From Cryptomeria japonica (taxonomy: Eukaryota; Streptophyta; Pinopsida; Cupressales; Cupressaceae): DNA of 64,000 nt. Position numbers and translations under genes: made by a program. Under the pieces are notes generated by a model that made no database searches, had not been told where the DNA came from, and saw only the letters and a program-made list of their open reading frames with translations. Shown piece after piece: positions 31,592-42,834 of this stretch. The DNA lies in contig NC_081412.1 of the NCBI RefSeq assembly GCF_030272615.1, positions 340,443,370-340,507,369 on the forward strand, given 5' to 3'. Position 1 is the stretch's first letter. Every line of letters begins with the position of its first letter.

Positions 31592-33892
31592 CTATTCTAC
31601 AAGGTCATACTCAGGTTTGGTAGATGAAGAAGCGGTGTTTTTAGTTGAAGCACCTGGCAAAGTAATTTTATCTCGACGAGTTGTAACATGACATTCAGAA
31701 GTAGGTTCGGAAGAAGATCCAACACCTCTTAGGACAATCTTGGGTCGTTGAGGAGGATTCTCAGGGTTTTTGTTCTTGATGGTAATAGTAGAGATATGAT
31801 TGTCCATCGAGATATGATTGATAGTTGAATCATAGTTGTAAGGTGCTCTAGTATAGTTGGCTTGATCATCTGTGACTTTAGCTTTTCCCTTGTCGTGCTT
31901 TGGGAATGGTTCCTTAAACATCTCATGTTCTTGATTGGATGAGTGTCCCTCAATCTCAATGTCACCTCTATCAATGAGATCTTGCACAATATTCTTCAGT
32001 CGATGACAATTACCTGTTTTATGACCCTTGCTTTTATGAAATTCACAATACTCATCATCATTCCACCAATTTGGTTTGACCTTTGGTTCATATGGCGGGA
32101 AATCTAGAATTGTGATCACCTTGTTTGCCACTAACTTCTTGAAAACTGACTCAAGTGGTTCTCCCAAAGGAGTGTACTTCCTTCGTGATCTAGAAGTTGT
32201 TTGAGTATTCACTTGATTGTTTGTAGAACTTGATCCCGAAAAGATGAATTTGGGTCGCACCGTGTTGGCATCAACAACACCATCATTGACTGTGTTCTTG
32301 TTTTTATTCCAAAATCTTGGCTTGTCTTTTCCTTTAAAGTCATCTTTGTTTTCCTTAAATATCTTAATGACTCCTTGCTCAATTAGGACCTTCTCTGTTG
32401 CTAAGCCTTTTTCAATGACGTCCTTGAAGGTGGACAAACAAGCTTTCCTTAGATCATAGCCAATGTCTTTGTTAACATTTTGGGTGAACATTTCTACCAT
32501 TTGTTTTTGTGGAATTTCGCAAGAGCATCTGCTGGCTAGATTTCTCCATCTTTGTAAAAATGATGTAAAAGATTCTCCCTCTTTTTGCTTGGTGTTGCAC
32601 AAAGTAGTGACTGATATGTCTGTCTCTATGTTATAGGAGAAATGTTGAATAAATGCCTCTGCTAAGTCACCCCATGACTTAATTCCAGGTGGAAGTTGGG
32701 AGAACCATTCCATAGCTTGATCGCCTAAGCTTTGTGGGAATAATCTCATCAAATATGTCTCTTCTGAAGCTACTTCAATGCAAGTTGTGAAAAATTGTCT
32801 TATGTGTGCCTTAGGATCCCCTTTTCCTCTATACTTGTCAAATTTAGGCGTCACAAAGTGTGTAGGAAATGGAGGCATTGGAATGCTCTTGTCAAATGGA
32901 TAAGGACATATGTCTCTCATTGTGTATGTTGGCTTTGGTGTATTTATGTCCTCCATTTTCTTTTGTAAGTCCCTGATTTGTTGTTCCAAATTGCTCTTAG
33001 GTGGAGATCGACTTCTTGGACCATACCCCATGTTTGAGGCACCAATTGGAGGAGGTGCGTGTTGCATATATGGATGATATTGATCATACACATGTTCATA
33101 TGGAGGAGGTCTATAATGATGCTGCGTATATGGACCACTTGGTATAGATTCATGTTGAGGAACACCATATCTATTTTGCGCATGTATACCATATTCTACA
33201 GGCATGTCATGTTCCATTGTATTGCCCCCAAATTTGACATGAGGTTTCCTTGTGTCCAAATTTTGAGCATGCCTTGGAATATCCCATTGTTTTGGTGGTT
33301 GATCCTTAGCATTAGTATGTGATTGAGCATATTTGTCTGCATAAGACTTCCATAATGGTCTACGAAGGTAAGTATCATATGTTTGACCATTTGTATGTGG
33401 GACCTCTGGTTTTTGAAGCAAAGCTGATGGTGATTCAGGTACCATATGTGGTCCTCTATTTCCTCCACTATTAGGTCTCCTTTGATCCATATTGGAGTGA
33501 GGTTGTTGCAAAGGTCTATGTTCCATTATTTGAGACATGTCAAAATCATGAGGTATCTTGGCTCCACTTTGTGCCATCATTTGTAAGAAGTATTGTCTAT
33601 CCCTCCTCATTATTTCCTCAACCAATCGATTGAAATTGGGATTCATAATGGATTCTTCCACATCTGCTGAATGTACTGAAAAATTGTCCATATTGTCATT
33701 GTGTGTAGCATTGTTGTTTGTAGTGTCCATGTTCTCAACATTTGGATTGTTTCTATAGACATCCATGTCCGGCAATGTAGTGTGATCAGTGTTGAAAAAT
33801 AAATTATTGTCATACTCATAAGAACTCATGTTTGCGGACTCTTGAGCTTCTTTAGTTTCTCTCCTAGATTTTTGAAGACGGGTTTCAACCAT
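31592..33892 (-). CDS. D gag
   Basis: 766 codons from ATG at 33892. An N-terminal Asn, His and Pro-rich region (to about residue 330) precedes the capsid-type domain: PKFDKYRGKGDPKAHIRQFF, then AMEWFSQLPPG, then SFTSFLQRWRNLASRC. A knuckle-like EYCEFHKSKGHKTGNCHRLK lies near residue 650. This is the structural protein of the particle. It ends at a single TAG that leads in frame into the protease block. Either readthrough or a mutated Gln codon would explain this. The surrounding residues continue smoothly, which favours mutation. Confidence 0.88.
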   Translation of the reverse strand: MVETRLQKSRRETKEAQESANMSSYEYDNNLFFNTDHTTLPDMDVYRNNPNVENMDTTNNNATHNDNMDNFSVHSADVEESIMNPNFNRLVEEIMRRDRQYFLQMMAQSGAKIPHDFDMSQIMEHRPLQQPHSNMDQRRPNSGGNRGPHMVPESPSALLQKPEVPHTNGQTYDTYLRRPLWKSYADKYAQSHTNAKDQPPKQWDIPRHAQNLDTRKPHVKFGGNTMEHDMPVEYGIHAQNRYGVPQHESIPSGPYTQHHYRPPPYEHVYDQYHPYMQHAPPPIGASNMGYGPRSRSPPKSNLEQQIRDLQKKMEDINTPKPTYTMRDICPYPFDKSIPMPPFPTHFVTPKFDKYRGKGDPKAHIRQFFTTCIEVASEETYLMRLFPQSLGDQAMEWFSQLPPGIKSWGDLAEAFIQHFSYNIETDISVTTLCNTKQKEGESFTSFLQRWRNLASRCSCEIPQKQMVEMFTQNVNKDIGYDLRKACLSTFKDVIEKGLATEKVLIEQGVIKIFKENKDDFKGKDKPRFWNKNKNTVNDGVVDANTVRPKFIFSGSSSTNNQVNTQTTSRSRRKYTPLGEPLESVFKKLVANKVITILDFPPYEPKVKPNWWNDDEYCEFHKSKGHKTGNCHRLKNIVQDLIDRGDIEIEGHSSNQEHEMFKEPFPKHDKGKAKVTDDQANYTRAPYNYDSTINHISMDNHISTITIKNKNPENPPQRPKIVLRGVGSSSEPTSECHVTTRRDKITLPGASTKNTASSSTKPEYDLVE

Positions 33893-34383
33893 GAACTAGG
33901 TATTGACCAAGATGTGTGAGACTAGATGAAAAATGGAAAGAGTATGGAAGACCAAGAGTTGGATGAAATGTAAATGAGTCTGAAGTGTACTTGCAATGTC
34001 CAAAGTGTAAGACCAAGTATGTATGTAGTAGAGTAGGTGTGACTTCCAAAGAGAGGATAGTTTCTCTTGATGAGGTAAGCTGACCTTGACCCTAAGTAAG
34101 ACCAAATGAGACCCAAAGGTAAGAAACCTTGATGAGGGACCACTTAGCAAAGTGTTGTTGTATGTAGTGTGTTGACAAAGTATGATGAGGACAAGCAAGC
34201 GACCTTTTGACTCAAGTTTAGACAAATGTGAATGTAAAGTGAGATGTGAAGCAATGATGGACTTTGTGAGACCCAAAGACAGGTTGAATGCTAAATGAAA
34301 CCTTAGAGAGATGACCTAGGAAGCTCAAGATTTCCGAAACTGACTGTGTTTGCTTGCTGGACTGTAACAGTTTTTCAATTCTG

Positions 34384-34660
34384 GACACAGACGCGACTGT
34401 ATACTTCACAGATGCGGTTTCCTGACATAGACGCTACTCTGTTTAACACGGACGCGCTTCTAAGATTGTCTTGTTTATGTTTGCTGGACTATAACAGCTT
34501 TTCAATTCTGGACACAGACGCGACTGTATACTGCACAGACGCGGTTACCCGACACAGACGTTCTTATATTCAACACAGACACTGTTATAAACACAGACGC
34601 TATTCTGCCCTTCACAGACGTGCCTAGACAACACAGACGCGGTTAAAACAGACACAGACG
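34384..34660 (-). repeat. CAGACGCG array, leader copy 1
   Basis: Around ten ACACAGACGC-type units with a 15-25-base spacing. A longer phrase (CTGTAACAGTTTTTCAATTCTGGACACAGACG in pieces) repeats about 125 bases apart (near 34363 and 34488). Confidence 0.8.
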
Positions 34661-35909
34661 CATTTCTGTAAATTTTGTGCAATTTTTTCCAATCTGTGAA
34701 GTCGTTTTGTTGTGACTCAATCTGACTGTTTGACTGATTTTCGTGACAAGAGGACATAGTGTTGATGAGGACTCAATGTTTGCAAGTGTTTAGACCGACA
34801 ATGACTCCAAGAAAAGTGTGTTGTTTGATGTAAAATTGTTTTGCATACACTTGAAGACACAAAAGACACAATGTTTTGCTGTTTGGTCTTGAATGTTTTG
34901 AATGTTTAAAATAAGTCAAGCACAATTCTTATGGCTGGCCAAGACAATAGTTGTTGATCCCACATGGGGTTTTACCCCCGAGGCTACGCTATTCAGAGCG
35001 GATACTTAGATGCTTGACCTCACTGGCTCCACCCTCGGCACTCACTTCTCGGGTCAGCCAAGCATCAGTCCCCATGAAAACTCCCCATGGCGAACTTTGT
35101 ATCTCTACTAAGAACCGTATGTGTGTGGGCCGCTACCAGAGGTCCGACCTCCTGCCCCAACAATTAGAAGGATTTGGGCCTCTAAAACAAAAAGGTGCTA
35201 GTAAGGGCATCCGCTCGTGTGGCCATACATGCAGCACTTTTAGCTCTGTAAATACAGAAGGCTCCCAGCCGGTAGGGGTTACGCCCTACAAATGATCAAA
35301 TAAATTTGATCAAACGAGTTTATGGGGAGACATAGTGTCGATATGAACTAATCAGCACACGTTATTCATAGTTTTCACCATGAATACATTTGATTATAGT
35401 GGTTCGGATGAGGTGGGTTTTCCTCGCTACCACTTGGGTCGTCCTCTTCTCACTAGTAGTCCTAATGACCACACAGGAAGACAGGCCCTCTAAAGATTAA
35501 ACAAAAAGAGCCTATTGCTCCAGACACAAAAGACAATGATTCAATTTTAGTGCACCAATGGAAGTGTTTGCTAGTCTATGAAAACAAGGCACACAATAAA
35601 AATCCAAAAAAAAACCTTGCCAAGGACCTGCACCAAAGATTTGTTAGTAGTTTGGGTTGTTTCAAATGATCACCCCTTCCTGCAAGCACACAAGTTAGGT
35701 AAATTTTAAAACCCAAAAGACTTTGTGAAAATAGGGGCCTTCAACCAAACGATTTTGCTTCCAAGACAAGCTGCACCAATTTTGTTAGCTAGATCTGAAA
35801 ATGTTAGTCCAAAAATAAACTAGATCTGAAACATTAAATGCAAGACAAAATGGCGAAAAATGAAAACCTAAAAAAAAAAAAATTTTTTTTTTTATTTTTT
35901 TTTTTGTAC

Positions 35910-36290
35910 AGACGCGATTTTACCTTACATAGACGCGATTCCGCCCTACACAGACGCGATTCCACAACACAGACGCGATTTAACACCTCACAAACGCGTT
36001 TCTGCAAAAAAAAGTAAAACAGAAAATCCTGCAAAGCACAGACGCGATTAAAATGATCACAGACGCGACTCTACTACACAAACGCGGTTCTGTGAGACAC
36101 AGACGCGATTATAAACCACAGACGCGCTTTCTGTACGCAGACACGGGGAAAACGACACAGACGCGCTTCTGTAACACAGACGCGCCTCCCTGGAACCTGC
36201 AAAAATGAAATATGACCAAAACACAAACGCGGATACAGTTGTCGCAGACGCCCCTAAAAATCAAAAACGCGATCCGAAAGTGCGCAGACG
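35910..36290 (-). repeat. CAGACGCG array, leader copy 2
   Basis: About 18 units of ACAGACGCGATT type, spaced 17-25 bases, next to the primer-binding site. On the coding strand they read CGCGTCTGT, the reverse complement of the array at 22010-22257 as it appears in the same RNA. Confidence 0.85.
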
Positions 36291-36380
36291 CGAAAATACC
36301 GAAAATGCTGCCGAAAATGTCCGATCTGCAACTTCAAAAACATAAGATCTGCAACAAGGAAGTTAAATGCAAAGGGATAG

Positions 36381-36400
36381 GAGTCCCACCGGGCGTGCCA
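36381..36400 (-). other. Primer-binding site of D
   Basis: The minus strand reads TGGCACGCCCGGTGGGACTC, three bases inside the LTR. It has the form of a tRNA 3'-end complement. I do not assign the tRNA. Confidence 0.7.
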
Positions 36401-36403
36401 AAA

Positions 36404-37171
36404 TGTATATGGTGAAAATGGATAACAATAATAACAACATTGAAAGGCTAAATGAATTCAACCACAAAACCCTAGCCTAACAATCAACAAAGATCCACCA
36501 TAACATATGAAGATTACCTAAGACAATGCAAATCACATGAAATCACAAAGATTATACCATCACATGTCCAATAGGGTTTTGATCTCCATTCTTCCTATCT
36601 CCATTGATCTTGCTTGATATATTTGCTCTCAGATTTTATGTGCACAAGAGCTCAACAAAGAACGGAATGTGGTTGCAAGTAGGATCGTAGTGTAGTCAAG
36701 TCCTTCAAATTGTCGATTAGGGTTTGATAATGAAGAAGGCATCTCCTTAAATAGAAGACACAATATGAAATGGAGGGATAAGATTGAGAGGTGTAAAAAG
36801 GAGGTCGGCTATGATTAGAGGGTAGGTAGAAGAAATAATAAAATAATGAAAGGGGTAGGTAGTGTATGAATTAAGAGATGAATGACATGTGTCATGTGTA
36901 GAAAAGGCTAATGAATTAATTAAATAAATAAAGATTTATTTAATTAATAGAAGAAGTAGGATAATTAAATAAATAAGAACATTTATTTAATTCAGGAAAA
37001 TGATAATTTAAATAAATAAATGTATTTATTTAAATGAGAAATAAGGCTAGAAGAGGATAATGAATTAATTAAATAAATAAAGATTTATTTAATTAATAGA
37101 AGAATTAGGCTTAGATAATTAAATAAATTAAATATTTATTTAATTAGACATGACAATTTTGGGTGTCTACA
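36404..37171 (-). repeat. D right LTR (5' LTR)
   Basis: 768 bp from TGTATATGGTG to GGGTGTCTACA, 8 differences from the left copy. Followed by the GTTAC duplication at 37172-37176. Confidence 0.95.
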
Positions 37172-37176
37172 GTTAC

Positions 37177-37608
37177 TTTGTAGGTCGTTCGGTATGCCCA
37201 AAGTACTGACGGTAGGCGCTCCTCCCAGTCATCCTTCTCCACTCCGCAAGACTTATATATCACCGACATTATTATTTTATTTGTGGCCTCCGCCTGGCCA
37301 TTGGCACGTGGGTAGTACGGACTTGAGAATGAGTGAAAAATCTTGAAGTCTGATGTCAACCGGTGTATGACATGGTTCACGAAGTGGCCTCCCCGGTCAC
37401 TGGTCAACTGAATAGGTATACCATATCACGTAATGATTTGTTCATAAATAAACTTTGCTGTGCTTACTGCCGAATTATCCTGGAGGGCCCTTGCCTCCAC
37501 CCACTTGGTCAAGTATTCTGTCGCAACTATAATGTATCGGCACCGTCATGTGCGACTGGCCTTAAGAGGACCCACAAAGTCGAGTCCCCATCGCTCAAAG
37601 AGTTCTTA
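37177..37608 (-). pseudogene. C integrase, N-terminal piece
   Basis: Reads from ELFERWGLDFVGPL (near 37600) through YLTKWVEA, then LTSDRGGHFVNHV and RANGQAEATNK, so catalytic D, D and E are kept. It ends at the D insertion in the motif AYRTTYKVT. In-frame stops at 37606-37608 (TAA), 37546-37548 (TGA) and 37426-37428 (TGA) break it. The rest of the domain is at 20247-20715. Confidence 0.85.
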
Positions 37609-39340
37609 TGCATGCGACGGGTTGAGGGGCATGAAGTCCCGCTTCAGAGGTTTGCCCGCCCGTTGGCAAGTGTCGCATCTCACGACCCACTCCCTGGCGT
37701 CGCGATATACCGTTGGCCACCATAGTCCTGCGAGAAGCACCTTTCGGGCTATGGTGTCTGGACCCATGTGTCCACCTGCGGGCCCTTCATGTGCCTCCCT
37801 TAATACACTTGAGACTTCTTCCTCCATGACACAACGCCTTAATATCTGGTCCGGCCCCATCTTGTAAAGTAACCCGTTGATGAGCGAAAAAGTCCTGCTC
37901 CTTAATGCGAGCTTTCTTCGTTCCCCTGGATGCATACCCTCCGAAAATCGGGACGTCGATAGGTACTCTCCAATCTTCTTGTACCACGAAGGGAGTACGG
38001 CTATTTGGAACAAGTGTGCATCCGGAAAATCGTCATTTACTCCCTCTGGAGGTTCCCCTGACTTAATCCACGATAGCTGGTCAACTATGACATGGCTTCG
38101 CCCTGGTCTTACCACAATTAAAAATGTGAACTCCAATAGTAGCAATAGCCAACGACTTATCCTCCCCTGGATAATGGGCTTGTTCACTAAATACATGAGT
38201 GCCTGGTGGTCTACGTAAAATGTGAATGGTGTGGCCAGGAGGTAATGACGGAATTTCTGTACGGCATAGACCATACCGAGTGCTTCACGTTCTGTGGTAC
38301 TGTAGTTCTTTTCCGCCTTCGAGAGCAACCTGCTGGCAAAATAAACGGGGTGGTCCAGCCCGTGTCCTCCTACTTGGGCTAATGTAGCCCCGATGGCATA
38401 GTTCGAGGCATCCACGTGAACGTGGAATTCCTTATCCCAATTCGGGTATGCCAGTATGGGCGCTCCCATCAACCTTGTCTTCAACTCTTCGAAGGCCTTG
38501 CTCTATGGCTCTGCCCAAATGTATGGTTCCCCTTTCCTTGTCAACTTATCCAACGGGTGGGATATCTCAGCGAAGTTCTTGATGAACCTCCTGTAGTACC
38601 CCACATGACCAAGGAAGGACTTTACCCCCGTGACGTCCGTCGGAGGTTCCATTTCTACTATTACCCGAATCTTGTCCGGGTCCGTTTTCAATCCTTCTTT
38701 ACACACAATGTGTCCCAGCAATCTTCCCTGTGGTACCATGAATCTACATTTCTTCGGGTTGAGGGCCAACCGTGCCCTCCGACACCTCTCCAGGCATTCT
38801 CCGAGAGTTTTTAAGTGGGTGCCCTGTTCGGTGTAAATCAACCAATCATCTAGGAATGCTTTGAAGTTCCCCACCGACATCTTGTCGAATATGTGCAAGA
38901 TGATGCGCTGAAAGGTGGCAGGCGCATTGCATAGACCGAAGGGCATTCGGTTGTATGCGTACACACTGTCCTCCACCACGAAGGTTGTTTTCAGCTTGTC
39001 TTCCTCCGCGATGGATATCTGTTGTAACCAGAGAACCCATCCATGAAGGAATAGATTTCGTGTCCAGCTACTTCCTCCAAGATGCTGTCTGTGAAGGGTA
39101 TGGGAAATGGGTCTTTAACGGTGCAGCGTTTAGGCACCGGAAATCTACACAAATCCGGATCTGATTGGCCTCTTTATTGAGGGAAATCACAATGGGGGAC
39201 ACCCATTCGCTTGTCTGCACTCTGAAGATTATGCCTGCTTCCAACATCCGCTCAATTTCGTCGTTCACTCATACAGCATAATTTTTGTTCATTCGGTACG
39301 GCCGCTTCCTCACTGTCTGGGCTCCTGGTACCAACGTTAT
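37609..39340 (-). pseudogene. C reverse transcriptase and RNase H, broken
   Basis: RT begins around 39268 (EIERMLEAGII, EWVSPIVI, RICVDFRCLN). It changes frame near 39110 and continues at 38979-38503 with YNRMPFGLCNAPATFQRI and FLDD in place of YxDD. RNase H follows (HVDASNYAIGATLAQ, TEREALGMVYAVQKF, FYVDHQALMYL). The zinc-binding region of integrase (HEGPAGGHMG, CDTCQRAG) ends it. Stops: TGA at 39341-39343 and 39269-39271, TAG at 38503-38505. Confidence 0.85.
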
Positions 39341-42286
39341 TCAGTGCACACATAGTTCTGGGGGCACGCCCTTCAAGTCCTTGTATGTCCATGCAAAGAC
39401 ATCCTTGTATTCCAGGAAAATTTTGAAGGCTGCGGCCTTCAACACTGGATTCCAATCATCTCCGACCAGGATGATCTTGGGGTCACTTGTCTCCCCGAGA
39501 TTCATTTCCTTTAACTTGGCTTCCTGATACTTAATAGGCTCCCCCTTCAGGAATTGGTGTGCCGGCGCCTCATTCACTGCTGCCTCCCCTTCCTTATACT
39601 CACCATATTCTGGGGGAAATATATCTGGTTCTTTTTCGATGCTCAATACATTGCACGAGGGTGTAAATAGTTCATAATCTCCCATTTGCCAATGGAAGAG
39701 GCCATTCAAGGAGTCCCCATCGTCTCCTGAGCATGCCTCCAGTTCTAACACCCCTTCATCACTGGGCTCCATGCGGCATCTATTTCCACCCTCCGCTAAC
39801 TGGTGTCCCTCGGACTCCGAGTCGGAGGAAGAGGCTAACTCCTCGCTCACCATCTGCGTACGGAGGTCGATTACGTACTTCCTCCCAACGTTTTCCAAAG
39901 AAAGGGTATTCCGCTTCCAATTATGGTTCGCTTTTCCTGCAATGAGCCACCCCCACCCCAGGATGGCGTCATATCCTTTCTGCTTTAAGGGAATTACCAC
40001 AAAATCCAGCACGAACGGCTGCTTGCCGACCATCACCTGCTGGCCCATGAGGGTACCAATGGGTTTAATCCCATGTTGGTCTGCCCCTAGCAGGTTGAAC
40101 GTAGGGGGCCACAACGTAGGCTTTCCCAATTTTTTCCATGTCGCTTCTGGTAGTACATTTACTCCTGATCCTCCGTCCACAATAGTGTTTGTTAAGGTGG
40201 TCCCTAGTATACCCATTTCTACCACCGCCGAGTGGCGTCCGCTGTTGACTACCAACAACATGGGGTCGACCGCGGGGCTCGCGACCTCCCTAAACGCGGG
40301 GTTGGTTGTGGGGCGCACGACCTCCTTCGTTTTTACTTGTGGGGGTACAGAGTTTAAAATAGCCGTTTTTAGCTGCGGCATACTCTCCAGGAGGTCTTGA
40401 ATTCTCACCGGTACCTCTACCTGCAAGATTTGCCGTAAGATTTCCTCTTCTCCCTTCGTCCGTGGTGGACTTGCTGTCTGGTGACTGTTTTGTCCTTGTG
40501 CAGCCATTTCTTTTGTGATCTCGTCTCTGGCCTCCCGCACTCTCTCGGTCTCTGTGTGGGGATTTGGGTAGGCAATCTTCTTAGCCTGTGCCCTTGTGAT
40601 TGCCAATACTTCTGCCTTCGTAGGTTCTATGTTCAGAAGGTGTACACCAGGTTTCGGGCAATTTGCGTCCTCGTGGTCGCCTGGCCCGCACCATCGACAG
40701 AGGTGCTGAGTGTTGGCTTCCTTCGTACAATCACGGGCGAAGTGTCCCCACTGATTGCAGGCCCTACATTGAATCATCGGCCGACCCTTGGCATCGTACT
40801 GGATCCGGTTTTTGTTGTTATTATTGTTATTGTTTCTTCCGCCGCCGCGTCTATTGTCCCGGTATCCTCCAGATGATGTCGTTGTGTTAGTCTGTTGGCC
40901 CGTACCCGCTGGTGCGGATGCTGTGGCCTGCTCTGTGAACAACACCTGGTTCGGGCTTCGGGTTTTCATATTGTATGGGCACTCCTTGGTGGAGTGTCCC
41001 ATCATTTGGCAAATCTCACAGAATGCCTTCTTCGGGCAAGTACCCTTTGTGTGTCCATCACTCCTGCAGTCTGTACACCATACTTCAGTTTCTTCCGTCT
41101 TACTTGTACTCCCTTTCATGGCCTTGAATTCTCTCAGCATTCGTTCCATGTCCTTCTGGAGCGCATGTACCTTTTTACCCGATTCGCTACTGCTACTGCT
41201 CTCTCCGTCAGAATCTTCATCATCGTCAGATGAATATCTATTACTTTTCTTCTTTCTTGATGTTTTGTACTCGCTTTCCAGATCCATTGCCCTGTTATAG
41301 GCGTTGTCATATGACGTCGGGGGTACAATCTTCATTTTTTTTCATAGGGAGGATTTCAATCCTTCCATGAACCATCGTTTTTTTAAGCCCTCAGCCGGCT
41401 AGCTCTCCATTTTACCCAAGAGTTCTTTTAGCCTCCGACTGTATGCCCGTACTGTCTCCTTAGTACCTTGCTTGGTACTGTATATCTCTGTCACAATTTC
41501 GTTGTCATCACGAAGCAACCGGAACTCCTCCGTGAATTCCTTCTGTAGGGTAGCCCATGTGGCCACGTTTTGCTTATCTACATCAGAGTACCAATCTATG
41601 GCGACTCCTCGTAACGTGGCTGGGAACTGCTGTACCCAGTCATCGTGGTCTGTTACTCCGTTGGCGGACCAAATGGTCTCACATGTACGGCAGTGTCGTA
41701 AGGGGTCTTCCTTGCCGTCCCCTGTGAACTTTGGTAACTTTTGTTTGCTCGCCATCCCTTGTCGTCTTCCTGGAGGCGGTTGTGTCTGTGTCTGTGTCTG
41801 TGGCTGTGTCTGTGGCCCTGCGCTGCTACCTCCGGTAGTGTTGGTGGTGTGTCCTGGAGGTACGGTATTTTGCCTGTCACGTGTGGCACCTACACCCGTA
41901 CTGTTGCCCTCCCCTTCGTTTTGACACGCTCCTACTCCTGCTTCCCGTTGGTGATCTTCACTCCGTGGCGTGAGGGATAAGTTCCTAAACTGATCCCGAG
42001 TCTCCTCGACTAGATTTCGCCGTAACCTTGTTTCTTCTAAAAATTCTTCGTGGCTCCGCGTCCTACGATGATCTGGCGACGCGTAGAAATTTTCGTCGGC
42101 CTCTGCACCTTCCGTGACACCTCCTTGGTTCCCCTCGGGCCCCCCTTCGGCAGGTCGTCCTTTGGCAAGTTGCCTCAGCCTCCGTCTTCGTTCTACTTGC
42201 TGCTCCAGAATCAAAGCCCTCTGCACGGCCTCCCACTCGTTCGTTTCCAATTTTCTATTCCTATCTTTATTCAATAGGTTTGGCAT
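39341..42286 (-). pseudogene. C gag and protease, two nonsense codons
   Basis: A single frame from 42286 to 39341, cut by TAG at 41399-41401 and TGA at 41342-41344. The capsid part (FTGDGKEDPLRHCRT, FPATLRGVAIDWYSDV, SRRLKELLGKM) lies before the first stop. After it come a Ser-rich stretch and three knuckles (CTDCRSDGHTKGTC, CEICQMMGHSTKEC, CRACNQWGHFARDC). The protease site is IVDGGSGVNVLP, with DAILGWGWLIAGK downstream. An Asn/Arg-rich low-complexity run near 40810-40860 separates knuckles two and three. Confidence 0.85.
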
Positions 42287-42406
42287 TAATTGTCACACAT
42301 CTCCATAACTCTCAATTCTTAAATCAAAACATATCTTTATTAATTCATCTGCTCAAGTACAACTCGTGTCAATGACATTTTTATTTGAAAATAAGAAGTT
42401 CACAGT

Positions 42407-42776
42407 TCAATTCCCTCCTGGCCTGGCGCCATCTCTTTCTGTTTCCTGTCGACTGTTTTCTTCGTAGCGTTGCAGGATTTGTTGTCGTCGCTCTTCCTGG
42501 GCAACTTCCTCCAGGCGGGCCTGTTGTGCCAGCGATGCCTGTGCAAGCAACCGGGGGAGGTGGTTCATTAACCGGTTTACTGCCGGGCTAACCTCCAGCG
42601 CTGTCCACATGGCACTTGGTGGGATTTCTACCTCTGCCGCTTCTCGTCGAACGTATGTCTGAATGGCTACCTGGAGCAAAATCGAAAATTCTCGCGTTGC
42701 CGTGTCTTCTCCTGTGTAAAGTTTTGTCCGCGCGTCGTCGGCCTCCAGGTTTACTTCACCAACGGGTAGGCCCATT
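42407..42776 (-). CDS. C short upstream frame (ORF before gag)
   Basis: From an ATG at 42776 (MGLPVGEVNLEADDART), about 123 codons of helical, Arg, Gln and Glu-rich protein to 42407. The open frame runs further into the LTR, but the ATG after the primer site is the sensible start. Extra frames before gag are known in some Tat and Athila relatives. The role is unknown. It may also be the N-terminal part of gag in another frame. Confidence 0.45.
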
Positions 42777-42819
42777 GTGTCTGTGCGCCATCCGTGTCTT
42801 CCGTTCCCGAGTTCGTCTA

Positions 42820-42832
42820 GGCAGCGGCGCCA
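42820..42832 (-). other. Primer-binding site of C (tRNA-Asp-like)
   Basis: The minus strand reads TGGCGCCGCTGCC, two bases inside the right LTR. This matches the usual tRNA-Asp site except for one base. Confidence 0.7.
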
Positions 42833-42834
42833 AA

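Larger units (their letters stand above)
33893..36380 (-). other. D 5' leader with CAGACGCG arrays
   Basis: A 2.5-kb noncoding leader between primer site and gag. It holds two CAGACGCG arrays (34384-34660 and 35910-36290) and, between them, a GC-richer block (34950-35290: CCCCGAGGCTACGC, CCCATGGCGAAC). It also holds an A/T homopolymer palindrome (about 35869-35905). Short open frames overlap the arrays but are not supported as genes. Confidence 0.6.
20721..37171 (-). mobile_element. Element D: Tat-type Ty3/gypsy element, 16.5 kb, nearly intact, with antisense PMD gene
   Basis: The LTRs at 20721-21488 and 36404-37171 are both 768 bp and differ at 8 sites by eye (about 1%). TSDs, primer site, purine tract, gag, protease, RT, two RNase H domains and integrase are all present on the minus strand. 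A G-patch-like segment and an archaeal-type second RNase H point to the Tat lineage. Between pol and the 3' LTR a PMD gene runs in the opposite direction. Repeat arrays occupy its predicted intron and the 5' leader. Only one in-frame stop (31592) and one frame change (29900-29925) interrupt gag-pol. It is the youngest-looking coding element here. Confidence 0.93.

Noticed and set aside
37546-41401. APOBEC-type hypermutation as the cause of the stops in C
   Set aside because: That would give G-to-A on the coding strand. The stops fit C-to-T on the coding strand, as from methylcytosine deamination.
39733-42308. Several plus-strand frames over C gag
   Set aside because: Shadows of gag-protease, which has zinc knuckles on the other strand.
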